This document shows, piece by piece, positions 9,098-16,996 of a DNA stretch of 46,518 nt. Made by a program: the position numbers and the translations under genes. Within the stretch, counting starts at the first letter, position 1. Every line of letters starts with the position of its first letter. The stretch is from Alphaproteobacteria bacterium (lineage in GTDB: Bacteria; Pseudomonadota; Alphaproteobacteria; SHVZ01), in contig VGEN01000014.1 of NCBI GenBank assembly GCA_016869285.1, forward strand, positions 1-46,518, read 5' to 3'. The notes beneath the pieces are model-generated. The model saw only the letters and a program-made list of their open reading frames with translations, searched no databases and had not been told where the DNA came from.

Positions 9098-10159
9098 ATG
9101 AAAGCGCTCCTTAGTGCCATCGTGCTGGTGCTGGCTGCGGCCACCGGAACCGCATCTGCCGCCGACGTCCTGCCGACGGGCTTTGCGCTCGTCTCGCCAC
9201 AGGAAACGGTGGCGCTCCGCGACCTGACGCAAAGTCCCGCCCGAGCCGCCGTGCTTCGTGCCGCCGACCGTGCTGTCGGGCGCACGCCGAAAGCAATGGC
9301 TCGCGTTCACATGGAGGGAACCTTGCCCGGCAAGGGCATCTACGACGAGAGCCAGGAGGCCTTGCGAGACCTGCCTGCCGCTCGCGATCTCGCGCTTGCC
9401 GGCCGACTGACCGGCGATCCGCGCTATGTCGAGGCGGCACGCCGCATCGTCAAGGCCTGGATCGAGATCTACAACGTCAGCTTCAACCCGATCGACGAGA
9501 CCTCGTTCGACACGCTGCTCGTCGCCTGGGACCTCCTGCCCGAGGCGGCGCGCGCGGGGCTCGAGTCCGGCGCCGGCCGGCTCTTCCGCGATCTCTCCGA
9601 GGGATATCTGGCCCATCCGCTCAAGGGCAACACGGCGATCAATAACTGGAACAGCCATCGGGTGAAGCTGATCGCGCTCGCTGCCTTCGCTCTCGGCGAT
9701 CCCGCGCTGATCGCCCGAGCGCACGACGCCTATCGCACACAGCTTCGCGCAAATATCCGCGCCGACGGCAGCACCTTGGATTTCGAGCTGCGCGATGCAG
9801 TCCACTACGTCGTCTACGATCTGGAGCCGCTGGCGGTCGCGGCCCTCGCTGCAGGCCGGCATGGCCATGACTGGGTTGCCGAGGAGAACGCCGCGCTCAT
9901 CCGTGGCCTTGCCTGGCTCGAGCCCTATGCCGCCGGGGAGAAGGTCCACCAGGAGTTCGCTCGCACCACCTTGGCCTTCGATCGCACGCGGCGCCAAGCA
10001 GGGCTGCCTGGCTTCGATGGCCCGTTCGATCCGAAGAAGGCGCGGACGGCGATGGCGCTCGCTGCCCGTCTCGACCCCCGCTTTGCGGCGACGGCACGGA
10101 AGCTCCGCACCGAGCCGTGGCAGGACGCCTGGCTCGAGCTGTTGATCCCACTGAAGTAG
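9098..10159 (+). CDS. exported alginate-lyase-family protein
   Basis: Protein of 353 residues with a clear signal peptide (MKALLSAIVLVLAAATGTASA, cut near residue 21) followed by an all-alpha toroid domain of the alginate lyase (PL5-like) family. Family motifs are NNWNSHR at residues 182-188 and RDAVHYVVYDLEPL at 232-245, which carry the neutraliser and catalytic His/Tyr residues in alginate lyases. It would act in the periplasm or outside the cell on a uronate polymer, but many family members have unknown substrates. It starts 31 nt after the ligase with GGAAGG before the ATG. A polysaccharide lyase is an unexpected partner for the upstream genes and may be functionally separate. Confidence 0.75.
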   Translation: MKALLSAIVLVLAAATGTASAADVLPTGFALVSPQETVALRDLTQSPARAAVLRAADRAVGRTPKAMARVHMEGTLPGKGIYDESQEALRDLPAARDLALAGRLTGDPRYVEAARRIVKAWIEIYNVSFNPIDETSFDTLLVAWDLLPEAARAGLESGAGRLFRDLSEGYLAHPLKGNTAINNWNSHRVKLIALAAFALGDPALIARAHDAYRTQLRANIRADGSTLDFELRDAVHYVVYDLEPLAVAALAAGRHGHDWVAEENAALIRGLAWLEPYAAGEKVHQEFARTTLAFDRTRRQAGLPGFDGPFDPKKARTAMALAARLDPRFAATARKLRTEPWQDAWLELLIPLK

Positions 10160-10163
10160 GGAG

Positions 10164-10191
10164 GCTCCTTCCCGCCGAAGCGGGAAGGAGC
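10164..10191. terminator. bidirectional hairpin between convergent genes
   Basis: A perfect 12-bp stem (gctccttcccgc with its complement) closes a CGAA tetraloop. It starts 5 nt after the lyase stop and ends 11 nt before the stop of the convergent solute-binding protein gene. There is no clear T-run on either side, so efficiency is uncertain, but position and stability argue for a shared terminator or mRNA 3'-end stabiliser. Confidence 0.75.
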
Positions 10192-10201
10192 TAAGCGTGC
10201 G

Positions 10202-11782
10202 CTACTTCTTCTCGATGTTCCAAAGCGCCAGCACGTTGGTGCGGAGCACGCCGTCGAGATTCTTCCGCCACGCCGACAGCCGCTCGTACTTGCCGAGCGG
10301 GATGTAGGGCAGCGTCTCCCAGTAGCGCTTGTTGAGCGCCTCCAGAATCTTGGTCTGCTCGATCTCGGTGGTGGCGCGCACGAACTGGTCGCGCAGCTTC
10401 TCGGCCTCGGCGTCGCAGGGCCAGCCGAACCAGTTCTTACCGTCGCAGCCGGTGCCGAGCGCGATGTTGGTCAGCGGCGACATGCTGCCGATACCATCGG
10501 AGAAGGTCTGGAAGATGTGATAGCCGCCCTGATAGGGGCTGTCCTTCTTGCCGCGGCGGGTGACGACTGCGCCCCAGTCGGACATCTGCAGATCGACGTT
10601 GAAACCGATCTTCTTCAAGTTCTCGGCGGTCACCTGAGCGATGGCGTTGTGGCGGAAGATATCTCCGGCGCCGAGGAGAACGATCTTCTCGCCACCGTAC
10701 CCGGCCTCCTTCAGAAGCTGCTTCGCCTTCTCATAGTCGGGCTTCTGATAGGGCTCGGAGCCGATCTCAGTGCCGTTCGGGCTACCGCAAGTGAAGAAGG
10801 AGAAGCAGTTCTGCCCCCCGCCGAAGGCCGCCTGCATGTACTCCTGCTGGTTGATCATCAGCGCCAGCGCTTGGCGCGCCTTCGGATGATTGAACGGCGG
10901 GTGCAGGTGATTGGGACGCAGCATTCCGAACCAGCCGAGCTTCGAGAGCGCCTCGACAGTGACGTTCGGGTTTCGCTGCAGGGTCGCCTTCTGGTCATTA
11001 TCGATCGCCTCGATCATGTCGACTTCACCAGCCGTCAGTGCCGCGGCGGCGATCGCCGGGTCCGGCATCGACACCCACTCGACCCGGTCGACCTTGGCGA
11101 CGCGCCCGCCGGCGAGGCCGTCGGCAGGCTCGCTCCGCGGCACGTAGCCGGTGTGCTTGGCATAGACGACCTTCGAGCCCGACACGAGTTCGGCGGTGAC
11201 GTACTTGAACGGTCCCGAGCCGATCGTGTTGTTGTGCGCGGTGAATGCATCAACCTTCGCTGCCGCCTCCGGCATGATGCCGGGAACGGTGCCAGCCGAT
11301 GAGGACAGCGTGAACAGCACGAGGCCGTAAGGTTCCTTCAGGGTGATCGTGAAGGTGTTGGCGTCGACCGCGTCGATCGAGGCGGTGAACTCGTTGAGCT
11401 TCTGCCCCGTAGACTCGCGTGCCATCCAGCGCTTGAGCGAGGGGATCACATCCTTGGTCGTGACCGGCGTGTCGTCATGGAATTTGAGGCCGGGGCGGAG
11501 CGTGAAGGTGTATTTGAGCTTGTCCGGGGAGACGGTGTAGTTGCCGACCATCTGCGGTTTCGGCGTCAGCTTCGAATCCCACGCGAACAGCATGTCGTAG
11601 ACCATCATCGCGTGGTCGGCGGTGATGGTGGCGGTGGTGAAGTTCGGGTCGGTGACCTTGAGGTCCGCATGCGGGACCATCTTGAGCACGCGGTTGTTGC
11701 CCTGCGCCGAGGCAAGGCTCGGGATCAACAGCGCAGCGGTGGCAAGGACGCTCGCCCGCCAGAGAACTCCTAACGCTTTCAT
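10202..11782 (-). CDS. ABC transporter solute-binding protein, family 5 (DppA/OppA-like)
   Basis: Periplasmic binding protein of 526 residues. The start at 11782 (MKALGVLWRASVLATAALLIPSLASAQ) gives a standard signal peptide cut after residue 26 and is preceded by GAGGAG; the longer frame from 11806 is unlikely. The mature part has the family-5 pattern: VLKMVPHADLKVTDPNFTT, DKLKYTFTLRPGLKFHDDTPVT, and NHPKARQALALMINQ. It captures a peptide-like or other small polar ligand for an ABC importer. It converges on the catabolic cluster and has no permease or ATPase genes beside it. It may serve the importer at 237-3970 or another one. Confidence 0.9.
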   Translation of the reverse strand: MKALGVLWRASVLATAALLIPSLASAQGNNRVLKMVPHADLKVTDPNFTTATITADHAMMVYDMLFAWDSKLTPKPQMVGNYTVSPDKLKYTFTLRPGLKFHDDTPVTTKDVIPSLKRWMARESTGQKLNEFTASIDAVDANTFTITLKEPYGLVLFTLSSSAGTVPGIMPEAAAKVDAFTAHNNTIGSGPFKYVTAELVSGSKVVYAKHTGYVPRSEPADGLAGGRVAKVDRVEWVSMPDPAIAAAALTAGEVDMIEAIDNDQKATLQRNPNVTVEALSKLGWFGMLRPNHLHPPFNHPKARQALALMINQQEYMQAAFGGGQNCFSFFTCGSPNGTEIGSEPYQKPDYEKAKQLLKEAGYGGEKIVLLGAGDIFRHNAIAQVTAENLKKIGFNVDLQMSDWGAVVTRRGKKDSPYQGGYHIFQTFSDGIGSMSPLTNIALGTGCDGKNWFGWPCDAEAEKLRDQFVRATTEIEQTKILEALNKRYWETLPYIPLGKYERLSAWRKNLDGVLRTNVLALWNIEKK

Positions 11783-12198
11783 TGTCGCTCTCCTCGCTTG
11801 TGGCACGGCCAGGGTGGGATGCTATGCCAGCCCCGTCTCATTCGGAACGCAGATCTGCGTTCCGGCGTCGGGCCGGGAAGAAGAGGAGGAACGCCGGCGA
11901 CCGGGGGCTGTCGTCGAGGAGCCGGATACCCAAGGCTAGCCGCGCCTCGATCATCGACCTTAGTCGCGGATTTCCCAGTCGTGTCCGTGCGTTGACCGCC
12001 TCTCTCTGGAAAGGAAGCGCGCTCCGCGGCGACTCTCAATGAACCATCGATGCATTTCCGCCGACTGACGGTGTTGCATTCGGTAGTATCGCCGGTAGGC
12101 AACGGAACTCGCAGCTTTGATCCCGGCCGCCGCAGGGCGCCGGGAGGTGGGGGACGAGGAGAGCGGGTCGCAGGCGCAGTCACGCTCTGGGTGGACCT
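11783..12198. other. intergenic region between divergent genes
   Basis: This 416-bp gap separates the leftward solute-binding protein gene from the rightward S8 protease gene. It should hold both promoters. The one definite structure is the perfect 22-bp palindrome at 11843-11864. Open frames here have no recognisable protein similarity and look like chance frames in GC-rich DNA. I could not pick convincing -35/-10 pairs for either gene. Confidence 0.6.
11843..11864. promoter_or_regulatory. 22-bp perfect palindrome upstream of the solute-binding protein gene
   Basis: The half-site cggaacgcaga is followed directly by its exact reverse complement, with no spacer. It lies 61-82 nt upstream of the solute-binding protein start and about 335 nt from the protease start. 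This placement fits an operator for a dimeric regulator, or a leader-RNA hairpin, of the solute-binding protein gene. I found no second copy in the window. It could instead be part of a dispersed repeat. Confidence 0.5.
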
Positions 12199-14319
12199 AT
12201 GTCTTTCGGTTGGGACTTCTTGCCGGCGCGTGTGATGCGGCTTGCGCTTGTCGGCGCCCTCGGTTTCACCCTTCTCGCCCCGAACGCTCATGCCCAGTCG
12301 GACGCTCCGGAGGCGGCGGCCGGGGTCCCAGTCGCCCCGCAGGCGGCCCCCGAGGCTCTCGACAACCAGGTTCACCGCCGCCCGCTTCGGGTGATCGCCC
12401 GGTTTCGCGGCATGGAGACGACAGACACTGCCGGCGTCGCCTCCGTGCCGGCGATCGCGGGTGCCCAGGATCGCCTCGCCCGCCGTCTCTGGAACGGCGG
12501 CCACAGCATGCCGGGCTGGCATGCGTTCCGGACCGTTCCTGCCATCGTTATGGAAGTCGATCCGAGCTCGCTCGCGAGCCTCGCGATCGATCCGGAGGTA
12601 GAAGGCGTCGAAGAGGATCGGCTGGCGAAGCCGGATCTGGCAACCTCCGTCCCGCTGGTCGGCGCACCGACCGCCTGGTCGATGGGCTATACGGGCGCGG
12701 GCGTCGGCATCGCCATCCTCGATACCGGCGTCGAGGCCAGCCATCCTTTCTTCGGCGGCCGCGTCGTCCATGAGGCCTGTTTCTCCTCGAACGTCCCGAC
12801 GCAGGGAGCAACCTCCCTCTGCCCCAATGGCGAGCCGACCCAGACAGGCGCCGGCGCCGGCGCTGCCTGCTCGGGGATGGGCGGCTGCGGGCATGGCACG
12901 CATGTCGCCGGTATCGCGGCGGGATACCAGTCGTCGAGCATGGCTGGCGTCGCGCGCGATGCGCAGATCGTCGCGATCCAGGTCTTCAGCCGGTTCAGCG
13001 GCTCGGTTTGCGGCAGCGGGCAATGCGTTCTGTCCTATACATCGGACCAGATCCGCGCCCTCGACTACGTGCGGTCGATCCGCGCCACCTACAACATCGC
13101 CTCGGTCAATATGAGCCTCGGCGGAGGCGTGCATGCGACGCAGTCGAGTTGCGATCTTGCCAACCAATCGACCAAGGCGGCGATCGACGCGCTTCGCGCT
13201 GCCGGAACCGTCACGGTTATTGCCTCGGGCAATGACGGCTACGTCAATGCGATGAGCGAGCCCGCCTGCATCTCTTCCGCAGTCTCCGTCGGCAACACGA
13301 CGGACAATGACAATATCTTCATCCCCTCCAACATCGCTTCGTTCCTGACGATGATGGCTCCGGGCACCGGGATCAGATCCTCGATCCCCGGCGGTCTCTA
13401 CGGCAATCTGACCGGCACCTCGATGTCGACGCCGCACGTCGCCGGCGCGCTTGCCATCCTCCGGCAGGCAAGTCCGAGCGCCACTGTCGGCGAGCTCGTA
13501 TCGGCGCTGCGCAACGGCGGCCAGGTGTTGAGCTTGAGTCTCCGGGGCAGCTCGGGCACCACCTATAACTACAGCGTGCCGCGCCTCGATGTTGTCGGCT
13601 CGGTCAACGCGGTCCGCGGCAATGTCACGCCCGCCACGGGCTGGTGGTGGAATCCGAGCGAGCCGGGGCGCGGATTCTCGCTCGAGACGCGCAACGGCCG
13701 CCTCTTTCTCGGCGCGTTTCTCTATGAAGACGACGGCTCGCCGCGCTGGTTCGTCGTCAACGCCCCGCAGAACGGGTCGAGCTTCTCCGGCCCGCTGCAG
13801 AGGTTCGGCTCCGGGCAGACCCTGTCCGGCGACTACCGGGCGCCTCAGATGGTCGGGACGGTCGGCACCGCCACGCTCAACTTCACCACCTCGACCAACG
13901 GCACGATCACCTGGCCCGGCGGCACGATCGCGATCCAGCGCTTCCCGGTGAACGGCCAGTCGGTTGCGGCGCCGCAGGGCGGCTCGCCGACCGCCGGCTG
14001 GTGGTGGAGTCCAAACGAGTCCGGAACCGGCTGGTTCTTCGAGGTGCAGGACGCGAACATCTTCATCTCCGGCTATCTCTACGACGCCGGCGGCAACCCG
14101 GTCTGGTACGTAGGCAGCGGCCCGATGCTGAGCGCGAGCGCCTTCGACGGAAACCTGCAGCTCTATGGCGGCGGCCAGACGCTGACCGGAAGCTATCGCG
14201 CGCCGAGCTCAAGCATGACGGTCGGCCAGGTGTCGCTGCGCTTCAGCGGCTCGAGCAACGCGACCCTAACCCTGCCGCAAGGACGCACGATCAACCTGGC
14301 GCGCTTCACCAGCTTCTGA
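12199..14319 (+). CDS. exported subtilisin-like (S8) serine protease with two tryptophan-rich C-terminal repeats
   Basis: Secreted protease of 706 residues. A signal peptide ends in NAHA-QS (about residue 32). A propeptide-like region follows (RPLRVIARF to GVEEDR, about 61-141). The S8 domain has Asp175 (AILDTG), His232 (GHGTHVAG), the oxyanion Asn345 (ASGNDG) and Ser408 (GTSMSTPHVAG). Residues 480-582 and 599-703 are two diverged copies of one module beginning GWWWNPSEPGRGF and GWWWSPNESGTGW, each ending in a Q-T-L-[ST]-G-[DS]-Y-R-A-P stretch and a beta-rich tail. The modules probably bind a surface or substrate (inference). Several paired Cys in the catalytic domain suggest extracytoplasmic disulfides. 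A later ATG at 12235 is possible but would shorten the signal peptide's basic start. Confidence 0.92.
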   Translation: MSFGWDFLPARVMRLALVGALGFTLLAPNAHAQSDAPEAAAGVPVAPQAAPEALDNQVHRRPLRVIARFRGMETTDTAGVASVPAIAGAQDRLARRLWNGGHSMPGWHAFRTVPAIVMEVDPSSLASLAIDPEVEGVEEDRLAKPDLATSVPLVGAPTAWSMGYTGAGVGIAILDTGVEASHPFFGGRVVHEACFSSNVPTQGATSLCPNGEPTQTGAGAGAACSGMGGCGHGTHVAGIAAGYQSSSMAGVARDAQIVAIQVFSRFSGSVCGSGQCVLSYTSDQIRALDYVRSIRATYNIASVNMSLGGGVHATQSSCDLANQSTKAAIDALRAAGTVTVIASGNDGYVNAMSEPACISSAVSVGNTTDNDNIFIPSNIASFLTMMAPGTGIRSSIPGGLYGNLTGTSMSTPHVAGALAILRQASPSATVGELVSALRNGGQVLSLSLRGSSGTTYNYSVPRLDVVGSVNAVRGNVTPATGWWWNPSEPGRGFSLETRNGRLFLGAFLYEDDGSPRWFVVNAPQNGSSFSGPLQRFGSGQTLSGDYRAPQMVGTVGTATLNFTTSTNGTITWPGGTIAIQRFPVNGQSVAAPQGGSPTAGWWWSPNESGTGWFFEVQDANIFISGYLYDAGGNPVWYVGSGPMLSASAFDGNLQLYGGGQTLTGSYRAPSSSMTVGQVSLRFSGSSNATLTLPQGRTINLARFTSF

Positions 14320-14372
14320 GCTGCCGTTTAGGCTTCCGCAACCGATCGCCTCATGGCAGTCGGCGGCGCCTA

Positions 14373-15350
14373 TCACGGGACCAGCAGCACCTTGCCGAAG
14401 ACCGCGCGCTGCTCGAGCAGCCACTCAGCCTCGCGGCCCTGGCTCAAGGGCAGCACATGGCTCACCACCGGCTTGATCCGGCCGGTGGCGACATAGTCGA
14501 GCAGGGTGGCGATATCCTCCTTGGTCCAGCCGTTACAGCCGATGATCTCGAGCTCGCGCACCCAGATGTATCGGAGATCCTCCTTGGGATCGTAGCCGGC
14601 GGTGGCGCCGCAGGTGAGCGCGCGGCCTCGGCGGCGCAGCGTCTTCAGCGACGGGACCCAGGTGTCGCCGCCGGTGTAGTTGACGACGACATCGACGCCC
14701 TGCTTGCCGGTGATGCGCCAGACCTCTTTCGAGAAGTCCTGGGTCTTGTAGTTGACGAGGTGGTCGGCGCCGAGCTCGCGCAGCTTGGCCAGCTTGTCGT
14801 CCCCGCCGGCGGCGGCGATGACCTCTGCACCGATCATCTTGGCGATCTGCACCGCGGCAGTGCCGACGCCGCCCGAGGCGCCGAGGATCAGGACCTTCTC
14901 GCCCGCTTGCAGCCGCCCGCGCGTCACCAGCATGCGAAGCGCCGTGCCGTAGGCAACGGGCAGGGCCGCCGCCGCCTCGAAGCCGACGCCATCGGGAATT
15001 GGGACAAGGTTCTCCTCGGGCACGCGCGCGAACTCGGCCATGCCGCCCAGGATCTCCTCGCCCATCATGCCCTCATGGGTGATGGGCTGGACGACGACGC
15101 GATCGCCGACCTGCCAGCCGCTCACCTCTTCGCCGAGCTTCGCGACCTCGCCTGCGATATCGCCGCCGGAGATGAACGGCATGGGCACCGGGAGTCCGGG
15201 CATGCCCTTGCGCACGAAGATGTCGAGGTGGTTGAGGCCGCAGGCGCGCACCCGGACGATGACGTCCTTCGGCCCGGGCACGGGGTCGGGCCAATCGTCA
15301 TAGACCAGGTTCTCGAGCCCGCCTTGGGCCTTGATCACCATCGCCTTCAT
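14373..15350 (-). CDS. zinc-type alcohol dehydrogenase / quinone oxidoreductase-like protein
   Basis: Medium-chain dehydrogenase/reductase of 325 residues. The N-terminal GroES-like domain has VRVRACGLNHLDIFVRKG and ISGGDIAGEVAKLGEEV. The Rossmann domain carries ILGASGGVGTAAVQIAK (the NADPH-binding AxxGxxG pattern) and ELGADHLVNYKTQDF. The cysteine cluster of the structural zinc is absent, so it is closer to quinone oxidoreductases and enoyl reductases than to zinc alcohol dehydrogenases. The ATG at 15350 gives the usual N-terminus MKAMVIKAQGG; the upstream extension has no family similarity. It converges on the S8 protease gene. Confidence 0.88.
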   Translation of the reverse strand: MKAMVIKAQGGLENLVYDDWPDPVPGPKDVIVRVRACGLNHLDIFVRKGMPGLPVPMPFISGGDIAGEVAKLGEEVSGWQVGDRVVVQPITHEGMMGEEILGGMAEFARVPEENLVPIPDGVGFEAAAALPVAYGTALRMLVTRGRLQAGEKVLILGASGGVGTAAVQIAKMIGAEVIAAAGGDDKLAKLRELGADHLVNYKTQDFSKEVWRITGKQGVDVVVNYTGGDTWVPSLKTLRRRGRALTCGATAGYDPKEDLRYIWVRELEIIGCNGWTKEDIATLLDYVATGRIKPVVSHVLPLSQGREAEWLLEQRAVFGKVLLVP

Positions 15351-15942
15351 GCGGCGCGTCCCTGCTTCCCTCAGAAGATCGTCAGAATAAGGAAGATTCG
15401 TCCCGCGGCAATCACTTGCGGCAGATGGCTTTAAGGCGCATGGACCGCGACACCGCCGATTGAATAGCAGATAGGCGGCACGTAACCTCGACTTGGAGGA
15501 GAGCCGGAAATCCGGAGGACAAGGCCCGCGCGTCGATCGATGAGCGCCTCGTAGTATGCGGGGGCGGGCGCAGTTGCGCGGCGAGATGAACCTCTCGGTC
15601 GGCGACCGTCGCGACGACATGCTTTCGACCGTCGCTTCGCGTCTTGCCGGCCTCGATCGACGCATCGAGCGAGGCGCGGGCGGACCTCGCGAAGCTTGCC
15701 GGTGGGGCCACGCTCGCCGAGATCGGGGGCCGTCCAGGTGATGATCGACGTGATCTCGACCGTCGACGCGATCTCCTCCGGCTTCGACGAGACGTGAGAG
15801 TTCTTAACGGCCAAGGCCGCCGTGCGGTTCGACCGAGCGATCTTCAGGTGACGGCGAACTTCGCCGACACGGGCGGCACCGTCCGGGCGTCTCGACGACA
15901 TCCTGGACGATCTGACGGCTACGCTGGTTGCCTGAACCAGCC
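15351..15942. other. gene-poor stretch without a recognisable gene
   Basis: About 590 bp between the dehydrogenase start and the vapBC promoter. Frames up to 156 codons exist on both strands, but none shows a family motif, a good ribosome-binding site or a hydrophobic pattern. The leftward dehydrogenase promoter must lie in the first part. The rest may be decayed DNA of the same accessory region as the restriction-modification relic. Confidence 0.5.
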
Positions 15943-15973
15943 TTGTCAGCCGGCTCGTAGGTGATATATATCA
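15943..15973 (+). promoter_or_regulatory. vapBC promoter with overlapping palindromic operator
   Basis: TTGTCA at 15943-15948 and TATATA at 15965-15970 are separated by 16 bp, a reasonable sigma-70-like promoter. The -10 lies inside the 12-bp perfect palindrome tgatatatatca (15962-15973), a sharp AT-rich island in GC-rich DNA. VapB-type antitoxins usually repress their own promoter through such a site, so this is probably the autoregulatory operator. Confidence 0.6.
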
Positions 15974-16007
15974 TTGGTATCTATCGCGTGCGATGACGGA
16001 GGCGGAA

Positions 16008-16274
16008 ATGTCCGAAAGCGGAACCGCAAAGCTGTTCAAGCACGGCCGCAGCCAGGCCGTGCGCCTCCCGAAGGAATTCCGCTTGCCGGGTACGGAAGTG
16101 CGGGTCCGGCGGGTCGGCCGCGGCGTGCTGCTGGAGCCGATCGCGCAGACGCGCGAGGAGATCAGGGCGATCTTCGCCGAGATTGATCGCTTGGGAGGCA
16201 TCGACTTCCTGCCGGAAGGTCGGCCGAAGCAGCCGCCAATGCCTCCGTCGAAGGATGTTTCCTTCGACGAATGA
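16008..16274 (+). CDS. vapB: VapB-type antitoxin
   Basis: Small DNA-binding antitoxin of 88 residues. The N-terminal swapped-hairpin (SpoVT/AbrB-like) domain reads TAKLFKHGRSQAVRLPKEFR, and the C-terminal tail, rich in Pro and acidic residues, should wrap the toxin. I chose ATG 16008 because GGAGG at 15998-16002 sits 5 nt upstream; the ATG at 15993 would overlap that site. The stop overlaps the toxin start by 4 nt (ATGA), the usual toxin-antitoxin coupling. The palindrome at 15962-15973 is the likely target of the VapB-VapC complex. Confidence 0.9.
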   Translation: MSESGTAKLFKHGRSQAVRLPKEFRLPGTEVRVRRVGRGVLLEPIAQTREEIRAIFAEIDRLGGIDFLPEGRPKQPPMPPSKDVSFDE

Positions 16275-16684
16275 TCGGCCTCGACACGAACGCTGTCATC
16301 GCCGCGATTAATCGCCGTTCCCCAAGCGTCCGGCAGCGGTTGGAACGGGCGCTTGCTCAGCGGACGCTCGTCGGCATTCCAACCGTCGTTCTATTCGAGC
16401 TGTGGACGGGTATCCGGAAGAGCGCGTTGGTTGAGACGAACACGGCGACCCTCGCTGCATTCCTGACGCTCGGCGTGACGCCCTGGCCCTTCGAGGCGGA
16501 AGATGCCGCGGAGGCAGGCGACATCCGGGCTGGCCTCGAACAGGCGGGTACGCCGATCGGCCCTTACGACATCCTCATCGCCGCCCAGGCCCGGCGGCGC
16601 TCGGCCATCCTAGTCACCCGCAACCAGCGTGAATTCGCCCGCGTACCCGGCCTCCGGACCGAAGATTGGACGATGTCAGGATGA
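16271..16684 (+). CDS. vapC: VapC-type PIN-domain ribonuclease toxin
   Basis: Toxin of 137 residues of the VapC/PIN family, Mg2+-dependent RNases that commonly cut tRNA or rRNA loops. The acidic active-site positions are visible: Asp5 in GLDTNAVIA, Glu43 in LFELWTG, and Asp99 in PYDILIAAQARR, with the final acidic motif around LVTRNQREF. VapC-like proteins most often end in a T-x-N-x-x-x-F pattern, as here. The gene is intact and coupled to vapB. It borders a decayed restriction-modification relic, so the pair may have come with that island or have stabilised it. Confidence 0.9.
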   Translation: MIGLDTNAVIAAINRRSPSVRQRLERALAQRTLVGIPTVVLFELWTGIRKSALVETNTATLAAFLTLGVTPWPFEAEDAAEAGDIRAGLEQAGTPIGPYDILIAAQARRRSAILVTRNQREFARVPGLRTEDWTMSG

Positions 16685-16751
16685 ACGGCGCGACAGGAGT
16701 TCGCAGCGACGGATCGTAGGAGCTGTCGGCGGGGTGGGTGCGGGCGCGACT

Positions 16752-16996
16752 GGGCCACTCGGGCGCTGGTCCGGAGGAGGAACGCCGTCAAAGGTGAACA
16801 CGGCATCTGGACCGACAGCACGACTCACCGGCTATCGCCCTAGGTCGTGGAAGTCGATCGCATCGACGAAACGGAAGACCTGATAGCTGAAGCGGCGGTC
16901 GCTGCGTCATCAACCGAGTTCGTCCCCTCCGGATCGCTTCTGATGGTCGTGCGACCCGGGGATTCTGGATCGCACCTTCCCGGTCGTGGTGGCGAT
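16752..16996 (+). pseudogene. hsdS fragment (type I restriction specificity subunit), decayed
   Basis: Pieces of an HsdS N-terminal target-recognition domain can be followed across three frames. GPLGRWSGGGTPSKVNTA is in the first frame. After a shift comes FWTDSTTHRLSP-like sequence with an in-frame stop. Then VEVDRIDETEDLIAEAAVAA and FVPSGSLLMVVR appear, and after another shift GILDRTFPVVVAMR. These match the usual HsdS order (GGTPS, then SP-D, then IDDTE-ITEAA, then SLLMVVRSGIL). No start codon or ribosome-binding site is seen. The fragment cannot make a protein. Confidence 0.75.

Noticed and set aside
11779..13437. 552-codon open frame on the reverse strand over the S8 protease start
   Set aside because: It is antisense to a protease with all catalytic motifs and has no family pattern; high GC lengthens such frames.
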